A stretch of DNA of 64,000 nt from Acidibrevibacterium fodinaquatile. Lineage in GTDB: Bacteria; Pseudomonadota; Alphaproteobacteria; Acetobacterales; Acetobacteraceae. Where the stretch lies: positions 3,355,501-3,419,500 of the forward strand of contig NZ_CP029176.1 in the NCBI RefSeq assembly GCF_003352165.1, given 5' to 3'. The translations under genes were made by a program, and so were the position numbers. The notes beneath the pieces were generated by a model. The model worked only from the letters and a program-made list of their open reading frames with translations, did not search any database and was not told where the DNA came from. Below, piece by piece: positions 42,151 to 49,341 of the stretch (its first letter is position 1; every line of letters begins with the position of its first letter).

Positions 42151-42593
42151 GCCGCCGCTCCCGCGTTGGGCAAAACAATCACCGCGCGACCGGCGACCAG
42201 CGGCGCGCCGCTTTCGGTCGCGAGCGCGAAGCCATAGACTAGGCCGCGCGGGTCATCGAGAAGCCGCGTCGCGCTCACGATGATCTCGCCGGTGAGGGGC
42301 GAGGCGTGGAACACGACATCGTCGAGGGCGGCGAGAAACCCGGGCGCGCGCGGCGCGGCGCCGGCGAGCGCGCCGTGGAGGGCGGCCGCTTGCAAGCCGT
42401 ATTCGACGCCGGCGAGCGCCGAAACCTGGCCATCGCGGCGCAAGGGATGGTCCGGCGCCGCCGGCGGGACGGCGCGGCAGGTGATCCGCGTTCGATCCCA
42501 GGCGAGCAAAGCTGCGAGCAGGCACATCGTCCCCTGATGCGGGATCAGGGCGGCGATACCGGCCCGGTCGAGCAAGGCTTGAGGGGATGTCAC
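42147..42593 (-). CDS. Hotdog-fold 3-hydroxyacyl-ACP dehydratase, ApeP-like
   Basis: 148 residues. IPHQGTMCLLAALLAWD (about 17-33) and AGVEYGLQAAALHGAL (about 61-76) match the ApeP dehydratase of aryl polyene clusters rather than FabZ or FabA. It overlaps the genes on both sides by 4 bases. In studied clusters ApeP pairs with a second dehydratase (ApeI), which is not seen here. Confidence 0.82.
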   Translation of the reverse strand: MTSPQALLDRAGIAALIPHQGTMCLLAALLAWDRTRITCRAVPPAAPDHPLRRDGQVSALAGVEYGLQAAALHGALAGAAPRAPGFLAALDDVVFHASPLTGEIIVSATRLLDDPRGLVYGFALATESGAPLVAGRAVIVLPNAGAAA

Positions 42594-43408
42594 GGCGTCA
42601 CCTCGAACGCGAGATGGCCGCAGAGCAGCGGCGCGGCAAGGCGCCGGCGCTCACCACGGGCGAGGGTTTCGAGCAAAGCAAGGCTCTGCGCGGCGGGATT
42701 GCCCTCGACCAGTGCCGCGAGCGCCGGCGCGCGCGGCCGCGCGAGCGCCGCCTCACTGGCCTCAAAGCGCGCCGCGATCCGCGCGCACGCGCCGGCGCCG
42801 GGGAGGTCAGGGGCGAGCACCAAGGCCATCGCGAAGGCAAAATCGGTGCGCCGGCAGCGGCTGAGCGGAAACGGCAGCGGCGCATCGAAGAGGCAAAACA
42901 GCACTGGCGCGGCTTCCGCCACGGTCTCGGCCAACGCCTTGAGCAAGCCGGCGGCAAAGGTCGTGTCGTGGGCGGCGAGCGAATCGGCGGGGGCCCGGCC
43001 ACCCTGGGCGATGCTCCAGTAACCGGCGGCGACGTTGTGGACGGAGTTGTGGAACTGGGTCGGCGAGACGCCGAGCGGCTCGGTGGGATCGGCGAGGGTT
43101 TTCAGGAGATCGTCGACCACCGCGCCTTCGCCGTTGGAACTCGCGAAGACGGCGCGGAGCCGCGCCGGGTCGAGTGCGGGGTCGGCCTCCCGCGCCATCG
43201 CCACCGCTGCGTCCGCGACCGTGAGGGCAAGACGCACCGCCGGGCCCGCCCGTCTTCGCTCATTGGCGGGCAACAGGGTTGGCGCTGGCGGGGCTTGCGC
43301 CTCGGCGATGAGCGGCGCCGCGCCCGCGAGCGTGCCACGGCTCGCGGACCAGCCGGGCAGTCCCGGCCCCCAGAGCCCAATCCCGAAAATCCGTGCGCGC
43401 AGCATCAC
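42590..43408 (-). CDS. Ketosynthase-like chain length factor, ApeC-like
   Basis: 272 residues, much shorter than a full ketosynthase. SPTQFHNSVHNVAAGYWSIA (about 115-134) and FASSNGEGAVVDDL fit the beta-ketoacyl synthase-like chain length factors of aryl polyene clusters. Where a ketosynthase has the active-site Cys, the sequence is DSLAAHDTTFAAG, so it should be catalytically inert and act as partner of the KS encoded before it. Overlaps both neighbours by 4 bases. Confidence 0.82.
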   Translation of the reverse strand: MMLRARIFGIGLWGPGLPGWSASRGTLAGAAPLIAEAQAPPAPTLLPANERRRAGPAVRLALTVADAAVAMAREADPALDPARLRAVFASSNGEGAVVDDLLKTLADPTEPLGVSPTQFHNSVHNVAAGYWSIAQGGRAPADSLAAHDTTFAAGLLKALAETVAEAAPVLFCLFDAPLPFPLSRCRRTDFAFAMALVLAPDLPGAGACARIAARFEASEAALARPRAPALAALVEGNPAAQSLALLETLARGERRRLAAPLLCGHLAFEVTP

Positions 43409-44592
43409 CGGCGGCCGAAAATCAGGCTGCCATTGGCGCCGCCGAAGCCAAAGGAATTGCTCAACACCCGCGAAATCGCGCGCTCGACATTGGCGGTCAG
43501 AACCTGGGCGCGAAAACCAGGATCGACCCGCTCGATATTGAGGCCGCCCGGCAGCAACCCGTTTTCCAGCGCAAGCAGCGCGATCACCGCCTCGACGATG
43601 CCGGCAGCCCCCAGGGTATGGCCGGTGAACCCCTTGGTCGAACTCGCCGGCACGCGGTCGCCGAACACCGCGGCGACCGCGCGATCCTCGCTCGCATCGT
43701 TCGCTGGGGTGCCGGTGCCGTGGAGATTGATGTAATCGATGTCATCGGCGGCGAGATCGGCGCGGCGGAGCGCATCGCGCATTGCGGCGATGGCGCCGAG
43801 TGCCTCGGGGTGGGGGGCGGACATGTGGTGGCCATCGCTCGATTCGCCGTAGCCGAGCAAGGCGAAGGGGCTCTCCTCGCCGCGTTCCAGCAACGCGAAC
43901 CCGGCCGCCTCGCCGATCGAAAGCCCATCGCGTGCCGCATCCGCGGGCCGGCAGGGGCCGGGCGCGATGAGGCCGAGGGCCGCGAAGCCGGCGAGCGTCA
44001 TGCGGCAAAGCGTGTCGGCGCCGCCGACCACGGCGGCATCGATCACCCCGGCGGCGATCAATTGTGCGGCATCGACGAAGGCTCGCGCCGCTGATGCGCA
44101 GGCCGTCGAAACCACGAAAGCCGGCCCGGTGAGGCCGAGTGCGGCCTGCACGAAGCGCGCGGCGGAGAAGAAATCATGGGTATGGGCGAAATCGAAATTT
44201 TCCGGCAGGGCACCGGTCGCCGGGTCACGGGCGCGATAGGCGTCTTCGCCGCTGGCGATGCCAGATGTGCTGGTGCCGAGAATGACACCGATCCGCGCCG
44301 GCCCATGGCGCGCCACCGCGTGCGCGACCGTCGCAGCGAAACCGTCGGTCGCGAGCGCGAGATCGAGCAATACATTGTTGCGGCAGGTGAAGGCGGCGAG
44401 CGGCGGCGCCAGGCGATGGCGCTCGACCCCGGCGACGGGGCCGATGAACCCGCCGCCGGCAACCCCGGCGGCAGGATTGGCGACCAGGCCGCCGCGGCGC
44501 GCCCGCAGAGCGGCAAGATGCGCCGCTTTGCCCCGCCCAAGGGCGCTGATCAGGCTGGTTGCGGTGATGGCGAGCGGCGGCATCGCGGTCAT
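43405..44592 (-). CDS. Beta-ketoacyl-ACP synthase, ApeO-like
   Basis: 395 residues with an intact Cys-His-His triad: Cys165 in STACASAARAF, His290 in INLHGTGTPAND and His324 in STKGFTGHTLGAAG. It condenses acyl chains in a type II system, and the neighbouring chain length factor should form its heterodimer. It is the first gene of the four-gene operon KS-CLF-DH-KR. No acyl carrier protein, AMP-ligase, acyltransferase or exporter lies beside it. The start may also be ATG at 44583. Confidence 0.87.
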   Translation of the reverse strand: MTAMPPLAITATSLISALGRGKAAHLAALRARRGGLVANPAAGVAGGGFIGPVAGVERHRLAPPLAAFTCRNNVLLDLALATDGFAATVAHAVARHGPARIGVILGTSTSGIASGEDAYRARDPATGALPENFDFAHTHDFFSAARFVQAALGLTGPAFVVSTACASAARAFVDAAQLIAAGVIDAAVVGGADTLCRMTLAGFAALGLIAPGPCRPADAARDGLSIGEAAGFALLERGEESPFALLGYGESSDGHHMSAPHPEALGAIAAMRDALRRADLAADDIDYINLHGTGTPANDASEDRAVAAVFGDRVPASSTKGFTGHTLGAAGIVEAVIALLALENGLLPGGLNIERVDPGFRAQVLTANVERAISRVLSNSFGFGGANGSLIFGRR

Positions 44593-44717
44593 GGCCGAGA
44601 GATTAGCAGATTGCGGGAAAAGAAAAGAACCAGGGATGCGCGCCGGCGCGGCTCAGCCCGCGGCCCGAGCGCGCCAGGGTGGATCGCGGAGGTTTTGTCG
44701 CTTATAGTCGGGCCATC

Positions 44718-45071
44718 ATGAACCTTATGCATCGCTTGTTCATCACCTTCCGCGGCCGCCCGATCGGGCGCGACGCGCTCGGCAATCAGTATTTCGAGGA
44801 GCGCAAACCCCGCCCCGGCCAGCGCGTCCGGCGCTGGGTGATCTATGGCGCGGTCGAGGATGCCTCGGCGGTGCCGGCGGAGTGGCATGCCTGGCTCCAT
44901 CATCTGACTGACGCCCCCTTGCCTGAGACCGCGCGCCGCCCGTGGCAGGCGCCGCATCGGCCCAATCTCACCGGCACGGCGGCGGGCTATCGCCCGCCGG
45001 GGCATGATTACGAGGGCGGCGTGCGGGCCCGCGCAACCGGCGATTACGAGGCCTGGAGCCCCGGGAGCTAA
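44718..45071 (+). CDS. NDUFA12-family complex I accessory subunit (17.2 kDa type)
   Basis: 117-residue homologue of mitochondrial NDUFA12, found with complex I in alphaproteobacteria. It shows LFITFRGRPIGRDALGNQYFEER (about 6-28), RRWVIYGAVEDASAVPAEWHAWLHH (about 38-62) and the C-terminal YEAWSP. The ATG at 44718 gives the family N-terminus; an in-frame ATG at 44679 lies in the divergent promoter region. It starts the operon that continues with mlaD after 6 bases. Confidence 0.9.
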   Translation: MNLMHRLFITFRGRPIGRDALGNQYFEERKPRPGQRVRRWVIYGAVEDASAVPAEWHAWLHHLTDAPLPETARRPWQAPHRPNLTGTAAGYRPPGHDYEGGVRARATGDYEAWSPGS

Positions 45072-45077
45072 GACGGC

Positions 45078-45590
45078 GTGGCGCAACGCAATTTCGTCGA
45101 GACTCTGACCGGCGCCGTCGTGCTGGTCATCGCTGGCGGCTTCCTCGCCTTTGCCGTCGCCCATTCGGGGCAGCGAACCGGGAGCGGCTACCCGCTTACC
45201 GCACGCTTCCAGAGAATCGACGGTCTTGGCGTCGGCTCGGACGTGCGGGTTGCCGGCGTCAAGGTCGGTAGCGTCACCGCGACCGCGATCGACCCGAAAA
45301 CCTTCGAGGCGGTGGTGACGCTGACCGTTGCCGACGACATCAAGCTGCCCACCGATAGCGGCGCGGTCATCACCAGCGACGGGTTGCTGGGCGGCAAATA
45401 TCTCTCCCTCTCGCCCGGTGGGGACGATCATGATCTGGCGCCGGGCGGGGTCATCAAGATCACCCAATCCTCGATCAATATCGAGGATCTGCTCGGCAAA
45501 TTCGTCTTTTCCATGGCCAATATGAGCAACGCCAACAAGACCGACGGTCACGGCGCCACCGGCGATGGCGGGGACGGCGCAAAGCCGTGA
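45078..45590 (+). CDS. mlaD: Outer-membrane lipid asymmetry protein MlaD
   Basis: MCE-domain protein anchored in the inner membrane that handles phospholipids for the Mla pathway. 170 residues: N-terminal helix (about 11-29), then the MCE domain YPLTARFQRIDGLGVGSDVRVAGVKVGSV (about 38-66) and GLLGGKYLSLSPGG, with a hydrophobic SSINIEDLLGKFVFSMA near 133. The tail is Gly/Asp-rich. The start is GTG at 45078. In this lineage mlaD is often separate from mlaEF, as here. Confidence 0.88.
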   Translation: MAQRNFVETLTGAVVLVIAGGFLAFAVAHSGQRTGSGYPLTARFQRIDGLGVGSDVRVAGVKVGSVTATAIDPKTFEAVVTLTVADDIKLPTDSGAVITSDGLLGGKYLSLSPGGDDHDLAPGGVIKITQSSINIEDLLGKFVFSMANMSNANKTDGHGATGDGGDGAKP

Positions 45591-45796
45591 CCGCGCCGCT
45601 GATCTGGCCGCAGAGCGATGGCACGCCGGTCGCGTGCCGGGAAAAATTGCGCGTGCTTGCAGAGAATTATCAGGAACTCGCAACCGTCATGCAGGACATG
45701 TTCGAGGACGCTTTGTTGATGGGGGTGGATGAGGCGGCGGCGCGGCGGATTCTGACCGATCTGGTCGCGTCGCTGAAATCGCCCCGCGGCGCGTGA
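45587..45796 (+). CDS. Small hypothetical protein between mlaD and the DUF2155 gene
   Basis: 69 residues, no recognised family. Mostly helical: REKLRVLAENYQELATVMQDMFEDALLMGVDEAAARRILTDLV. It starts with GTG on the stop of mlaD (GTGA) and its own stop overlaps the next GTG (GTGA), so it is embedded in a tightly coupled operon. That strongly argues for a real gene. No signal peptide or membrane segment. Confidence 0.75.
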   Translation: MTAPLIWPQSDGTPVACREKLRVLAENYQELATVMQDMFEDALLMGVDEAAARRILTDLVASLKSPRGA

Positions 45797-46392
45797 CGCC
45801 GGTGGCGCGTCGGTTCGCCGCCGCTATTTTCTGCTGCGCGTTTGTCTTCTGCGCGTGGCTTTCGTCGCCTTTGTTCGCGCAAACGCCCGATGGCCCGCGC
45901 CCTTTGCCGCCGCCTTCCGACCCGACGGCGATCCAATCCGAACCGCTGCCGCCGCCCGCCGAGGCCGCGCCGCCCGACACGCCGGCGCTCGGTGGGGCCG
46001 CGGCAACGCCGGCGCCCGAGGCCGCTCCCCCCGCGACGACGATGACGCCGCCCGCCGCGCCGCCTTCTGCGGCGCCGCAGACGGTGTTGCTGTCCCCCGA
46101 CTGGCAGCCGCGCGGTATCGCGACCTTGCAGGCGCTCGACAAGCATGATGTCCGCGTCGCCCGGATCGAGGTTCCGGTCGGCCAAAGCGGGCATTTCGGC
46201 GCCCTCACCATCGCGGTCCGCGCCTGCCTCGCACGCCCGCCCGATCAGGCGCTGGACGCCGCCGCCTTTCTTGAGGTCAGCGACGCGCGCCCCGGCGCGC
46301 CCGGTTTCTCGGGCTGGATGTTCGCCGCCGAGCCGGCGCTCGCCATCCTCGAAAACCCGATTTACGATCTCCGCGTGCTGGCATGCCACTGA
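45793..46392 (+). CDS. DUF2155 domain-containing exported protein
   Basis: 199 residues. Signal peptide (about 1-29, ending PLFAQ), a Pro/Ala-rich linker (about 30-100), then the DUF2155 domain: ATLQALDKHDVRVARIEVPVGQSGHFGALTIAVRACLARPP (about 110-150), FLEVSD, GWMFAAEPALAILENPIYDLRVLAC. Periplasmic and of unknown function; in alphaproteobacteria it commonly travels with the NDUFA12 gene, as here. Its end overlaps otsB by 10 bases. Confidence 0.87.
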   Translation: MTPVARRFAAAIFCCAFVFCAWLSSPLFAQTPDGPRPLPPPSDPTAIQSEPLPPPAEAAPPDTPALGGAAATPAPEAAPPATTMTPPAAPPSAAPQTVLLSPDWQPRGIATLQALDKHDVRVARIEVPVGQSGHFGALTIAVRACLARPPDQALDAAAFLEVSDARPGAPGFSGWMFAAEPALAILENPIYDLRVLACH

Positions 46393-47087
46393 GTGATCTG
46401 CCGCCGCGCGAGCGCCTTGCGCTTTTGCTCGATTTTGATGGAACCCTGGTCGAACTGGCGCCGACGCCCGATAGCGTCGTCATCCCGCCTGGACTTGGTG
46501 ATCTCCTCGCGCGGCTCGCGCGGCGTCTCGATGGTGCGCTCGCCTTGGTGAGTGGCCGGCCGCTCGCCGATCTCGACCATTTTCTCCCCGATCTTCCCGT
46601 GGCGCTGGCAGGCGAGCATGGCGGGGTATTTCGCCTTGCGCCCGGGCACGAGGTTTTGCGCCCCGATCTCCCGTCCGTTCCGCAAGCGTGGCGCGAGGCG
46701 GCGATGCGCTTGGTCGCGGCCCACCCCGGCGCGCTTTATGAACCCAAGGCGCGCGGCTTCGTGGTCCATTACCGCGCCATTCCCGAGGCAGCGGCGCGGC
46801 TTCGGGGGCCGCTCGCCGAGATGGTGGATCAGGATGCGCGTTTCGCGCTGCTCGCCTCCCACATGGCCTGGGAAATCCGCCCGCGCGGGGCCGACAAGGG
46901 CTCGGCGGTGCGTTTTCTGCTCGCCCGCCCGCCCTTCGCCGGACGGACGCCGGTATTCATCGGCGACGACGTCACTGACGCCGACGGGATGGATGCGGCA
47001 CGCGAAGCGGGTGGGCAGGGGGTTTTCGTTGCCGAGGCGTTTGGCGACCCGGCGGGTGTGCGCGCCTGGCTCGCCCGCCTTGCCTAA
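46383..47087 (+). CDS. otsB: Trehalose-6-phosphate phosphatase OtsB
   Basis: HAD-superfamily phosphatase that makes trehalose from trehalose 6-phosphate. 234 residues with motif I DFDGT (17-21; nucleophile Asp17, Asp19), SGRPLADLDHF, the EHGGVFRL loop, and motif IV GDDVTDADGMDAA near 198. No otsA synthase gene is adjacent in the window. It is the last gene of the NDUFA12-mlaD operon and faces the CMD-like gene. Confidence 0.88.
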   Translation: MPLSDLPPRERLALLLDFDGTLVELAPTPDSVVIPPGLGDLLARLARRLDGALALVSGRPLADLDHFLPDLPVALAGEHGGVFRLAPGHEVLRPDLPSVPQAWREAAMRLVAAHPGALYEPKARGFVVHYRAIPEAAARLRGPLAEMVDQDARFALLASHMAWEIRPRGADKGSAVRFLLARPPFAGRTPVFIGDDVTDADGMDAAREAGGQGVFVAEAFGDPAGVRAWLARLA

Positions 47088-47098
47088 CCCCGCCTCGC

Positions 47099-47677
47099 CT
47101 AATCGGGCAGGCCCGGCACGCTGCTCCCCGCCGGCACCGGGACGCCGGCGACGTTGAGGGTCATCGAGACCGCGACATAGTAGCCGGCGGTGCCGATGAG
47201 ATCGACGACGCCGCGTTCGCCGAATCGCTTCCGGACTTTCTCGAAAACCGCGTCCGAGACGTTCCGTTTTTGTAGCAACTCATGGACGAAGTCATACACC
47301 ATCGCCTCGTCCTCGCTCATGGTTGCGGGGCGGCGGCGCTGGGCGATGGCGTCGGCGATGGCGGGCGAGAGGCCGGCCTTCATCGCGAGCTGATAATGCG
47401 CATACCATTCGAAAGCCGCCGACCAGTCGCGCGCGACCAGCAGGATGGCGAGTTCATTGAGCGCCGGCGGCAGCGACGTCAGGAACCGCGCATATTCGCC
47501 GACTTTCTGAAGTCTTGCAGCGAGATCGGGGCTGCGCAACCAGGCGTTGAACGGCCCCGGCATGCCGCCACGCGGGCCGGAGACGATGTCGTCGGCGACT
47601 TTTTTCTGCTCCGGCGTCCAGTCCGCGGGATCGATCGGGGGCAGGCGCTGTGCGGCGCCGGTGTTGGATGCTGTCAT
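47099..47677 (-). CDS. Carboxymuconolactone decarboxylase (AhpD-like) family protein
   Basis: 192 residues. RLPPIDPADWTPEQKKVADDIVSGPRGG (about 10-37), GPFNAWLRSPDLAARLQKVGEYARF, and ELAILLVARDWSAAFEWYAHYQLA (about 76-99) define the CMD fold. The CxxC pair of true AhpD peroxidases is absent (no Cys in the region), so the enzymatic role is open. The ATG at 47677 is placed by GGGAGGAG. It follows trpE with a dispersed hairpin between them. Confidence 0.83.
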   Translation of the reverse strand: MTASNTGAAQRLPPIDPADWTPEQKKVADDIVSGPRGGMPGPFNAWLRSPDLAARLQKVGEYARFLTSLPPALNELAILLVARDWSAAFEWYAHYQLAMKAGLSPAIADAIAQRRRPATMSEDEAMVYDFVHELLQKRNVSDAVFEKVRKRFGERGVVDLIGTAGYYVAVSMTLNVAGVPVPAGSSVPGLPD

Positions 47678-47713
47678 AAACGCTCCTCCCTGATAAAATT
47701 TACCCATCTCGCA

Positions 47714-47755
47714 AACGGGACAAAAGTTTTTTGGTTCTTTTTTTCAAAAAAGAAC
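47714..47755 (-). repeat. AT-rich hairpin repeat, copy 2
   Basis: Minus-strand GTTCTTTTTT, GAAAAAAAGAAC, CAAAAAACTTTTGTCCCGTT, matching 39836-39876. GTTC pairs with GAAC here, GGTC with GACC in copy 1. It lies 23 bases past the trpE stop in the same direction and may end trpE transcription. Confidence 0.75.
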
Positions 47756-47777
47756 AAAATCTTTCTCCTCCCCCTCT

Positions 47778-49295
47778 TTATCCTGACCGCGGCCCGCGAT
47801 CGGCGGCGAAGCGCACCGCTTCCTCGGCGGCGCGGAACAGCGCGCGGGCTTTCTGGCGCGTCTCCTCGTATTCCGCTTCGGGGTTGGAATCGGCGACCAC
47901 GCCGCATCCGGCCTGGACATGCATCACGCCCTCTTTGACCAAAGCGGTGCGGAGACCGATGCAGGTATCCATGGTGCCGTTCGCGGCAAAATAGCCGATG
48001 CAGCCGGCATAGAGGCCGCGCCGCACCGGCTCCAGCTCGTCGATGATTGCCATCGCCCGCACCTTGGGCGCGCCGGTCAGCGTGCCGGCGGGAAAGCCGG
48101 CGACCAGCGCGTCGACCGCGTCGAGCCCCGGGCGGATCTTGCCCTGGACGTCCGACATGATGTGCATGACATGGCTGAAGCGCTCGATCGAAAAGCTTTC
48201 GGTGACGCGCACCGAGCCGATTTCGGCGACGCGGCCGACATCGTTGCGGCCGAGATCGAGCAGCATGAGATGCTCGGCGCGTTCCTTGGGATCGGCGAGC
48301 AGTTCGGCCTCCAACGCGAGATCCTCATCGCGCGTCGCGCCGCGCCGGCGGGTGCCGGCAAGTGGGCGGATGGTGACGATGCCGTCTCTGAGCCGCACCA
48401 GGATTTCCGGGCTGCTGCCGACCACCGCGAAGCCGCCGAAATCGAGGAAAAACAGGAACGGCGCCGGGTTGATGCGCCGGAGCGCGCGATAGAGGGCGAA
48501 GGGCGGCAAGGCGAAGGGGGCGGAAAAGCGCTGGCTGGGGACGATCTGGAAGGCATCGCCGGCGAAGATGTATTCCTTCGCGCGCTCGACGGCGGCAATG
48601 AATTCCGCTTTGGTGAAATTGGAACTCGGCTCGGCCATCGGCGGCAGGGAGACCGGCGGCGGCGGGTGCGGCAGCGGCCGGTTGAGCGCCGCCTCTGCCG
48701 CCGCGAGACGCGTTTGCGCCAGGGCGAAAGCGGCTTCGGCAGTAACCCCGGCTTGCGGATAGACCGGGGTGATCAGCGACAACTCGTCCTTCACGGTATC
48801 GAAAATCGCAAACAGCGTCGGGCGTACCAGGATCGAGTCGGGCAGCGCGAGCGGATCGGGCTTATCGCTCGGCAGCGCCTCCATCAGCCGCACCATGTCA
48901 TAGCCGAGATAGCCGACGAGACCGCCGGCCATCGGCGGCAGGTTTTCCGGCACTTCGAGGCGGGTTTCGGCGATCACGGCGCGCAGACTCTCGAGCGGCG
49001 GGCGCGGGTCGGGGGTGAAAGCGTGCGGTGCGGCCAGAGCGTCACGGTTGATTTCGGCGCAACCACCGCGGCAGCGCCAGATCAGATCGGGGTCGAGACC
49101 GATGATCGAATAGCGCCCGCGCGCGGCGCCGCCTTCGATGCTTTCGAGCAGGAACGAATTGGGTCGGCCGTGGGCGAGCTTGAGAAACGCCGCGACCGGG
49201 GTTTCGAGATCGGCGACCCCGCGCCAGGAAACCAAAGCCCCGCGTCCGCTGTCATAATGCTCGCGGAAGGCGGCGAACTCCGGGGGGGCGGTCAT
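47778..49295 (-). CDS. trpE: Anthranilate synthase component I (TrpE)
   Basis: Converts chorismate to anthranilate using ammonia from TrpG. 505 residues: N-terminal domain with the tryptophan feedback motif LLES at 49-52, and chorismate-binding C-terminal domain with FQIVPSQRFSAPF (about 247), RPLAGTRRRG (about 310), ADPKERAEHLMLLDLGRNDVGRV (about 332-354) and PAGTLTGAPKVRAM (about 405). No trpG follows: the next gene on the strand is the CMD-like protein. The gene order ppiD-trpE is common in alphaproteobacteria. Confidence 0.94.
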   Translation of the reverse strand: MTAPPEFAAFREHYDSGRGALVSWRGVADLETPVAAFLKLAHGRPNSFLLESIEGGAARGRYSIIGLDPDLIWRCRGGCAEINRDALAAPHAFTPDPRPPLESLRAVIAETRLEVPENLPPMAGGLVGYLGYDMVRLMEALPSDKPDPLALPDSILVRPTLFAIFDTVKDELSLITPVYPQAGVTAEAAFALAQTRLAAAEAALNRPLPHPPPPVSLPPMAEPSSNFTKAEFIAAVERAKEYIFAGDAFQIVPSQRFSAPFALPPFALYRALRRINPAPFLFFLDFGGFAVVGSSPEILVRLRDGIVTIRPLAGTRRRGATRDEDLALEAELLADPKERAEHLMLLDLGRNDVGRVAEIGSVRVTESFSIERFSHVMHIMSDVQGKIRPGLDAVDALVAGFPAGTLTGAPKVRAMAIIDELEPVRRGLYAGCIGYFAANGTMDTCIGLRTALVKEGVMHVQAGCGVVADSNPEAEYEETRQKARALFRAAEEAVRFAADRGPRSG

Positions 49296-49341
49296 CGGGT
49301 ATTCCTCTGGCGCGGCATCGGCGACCGGTTGGGGCGTGGGG

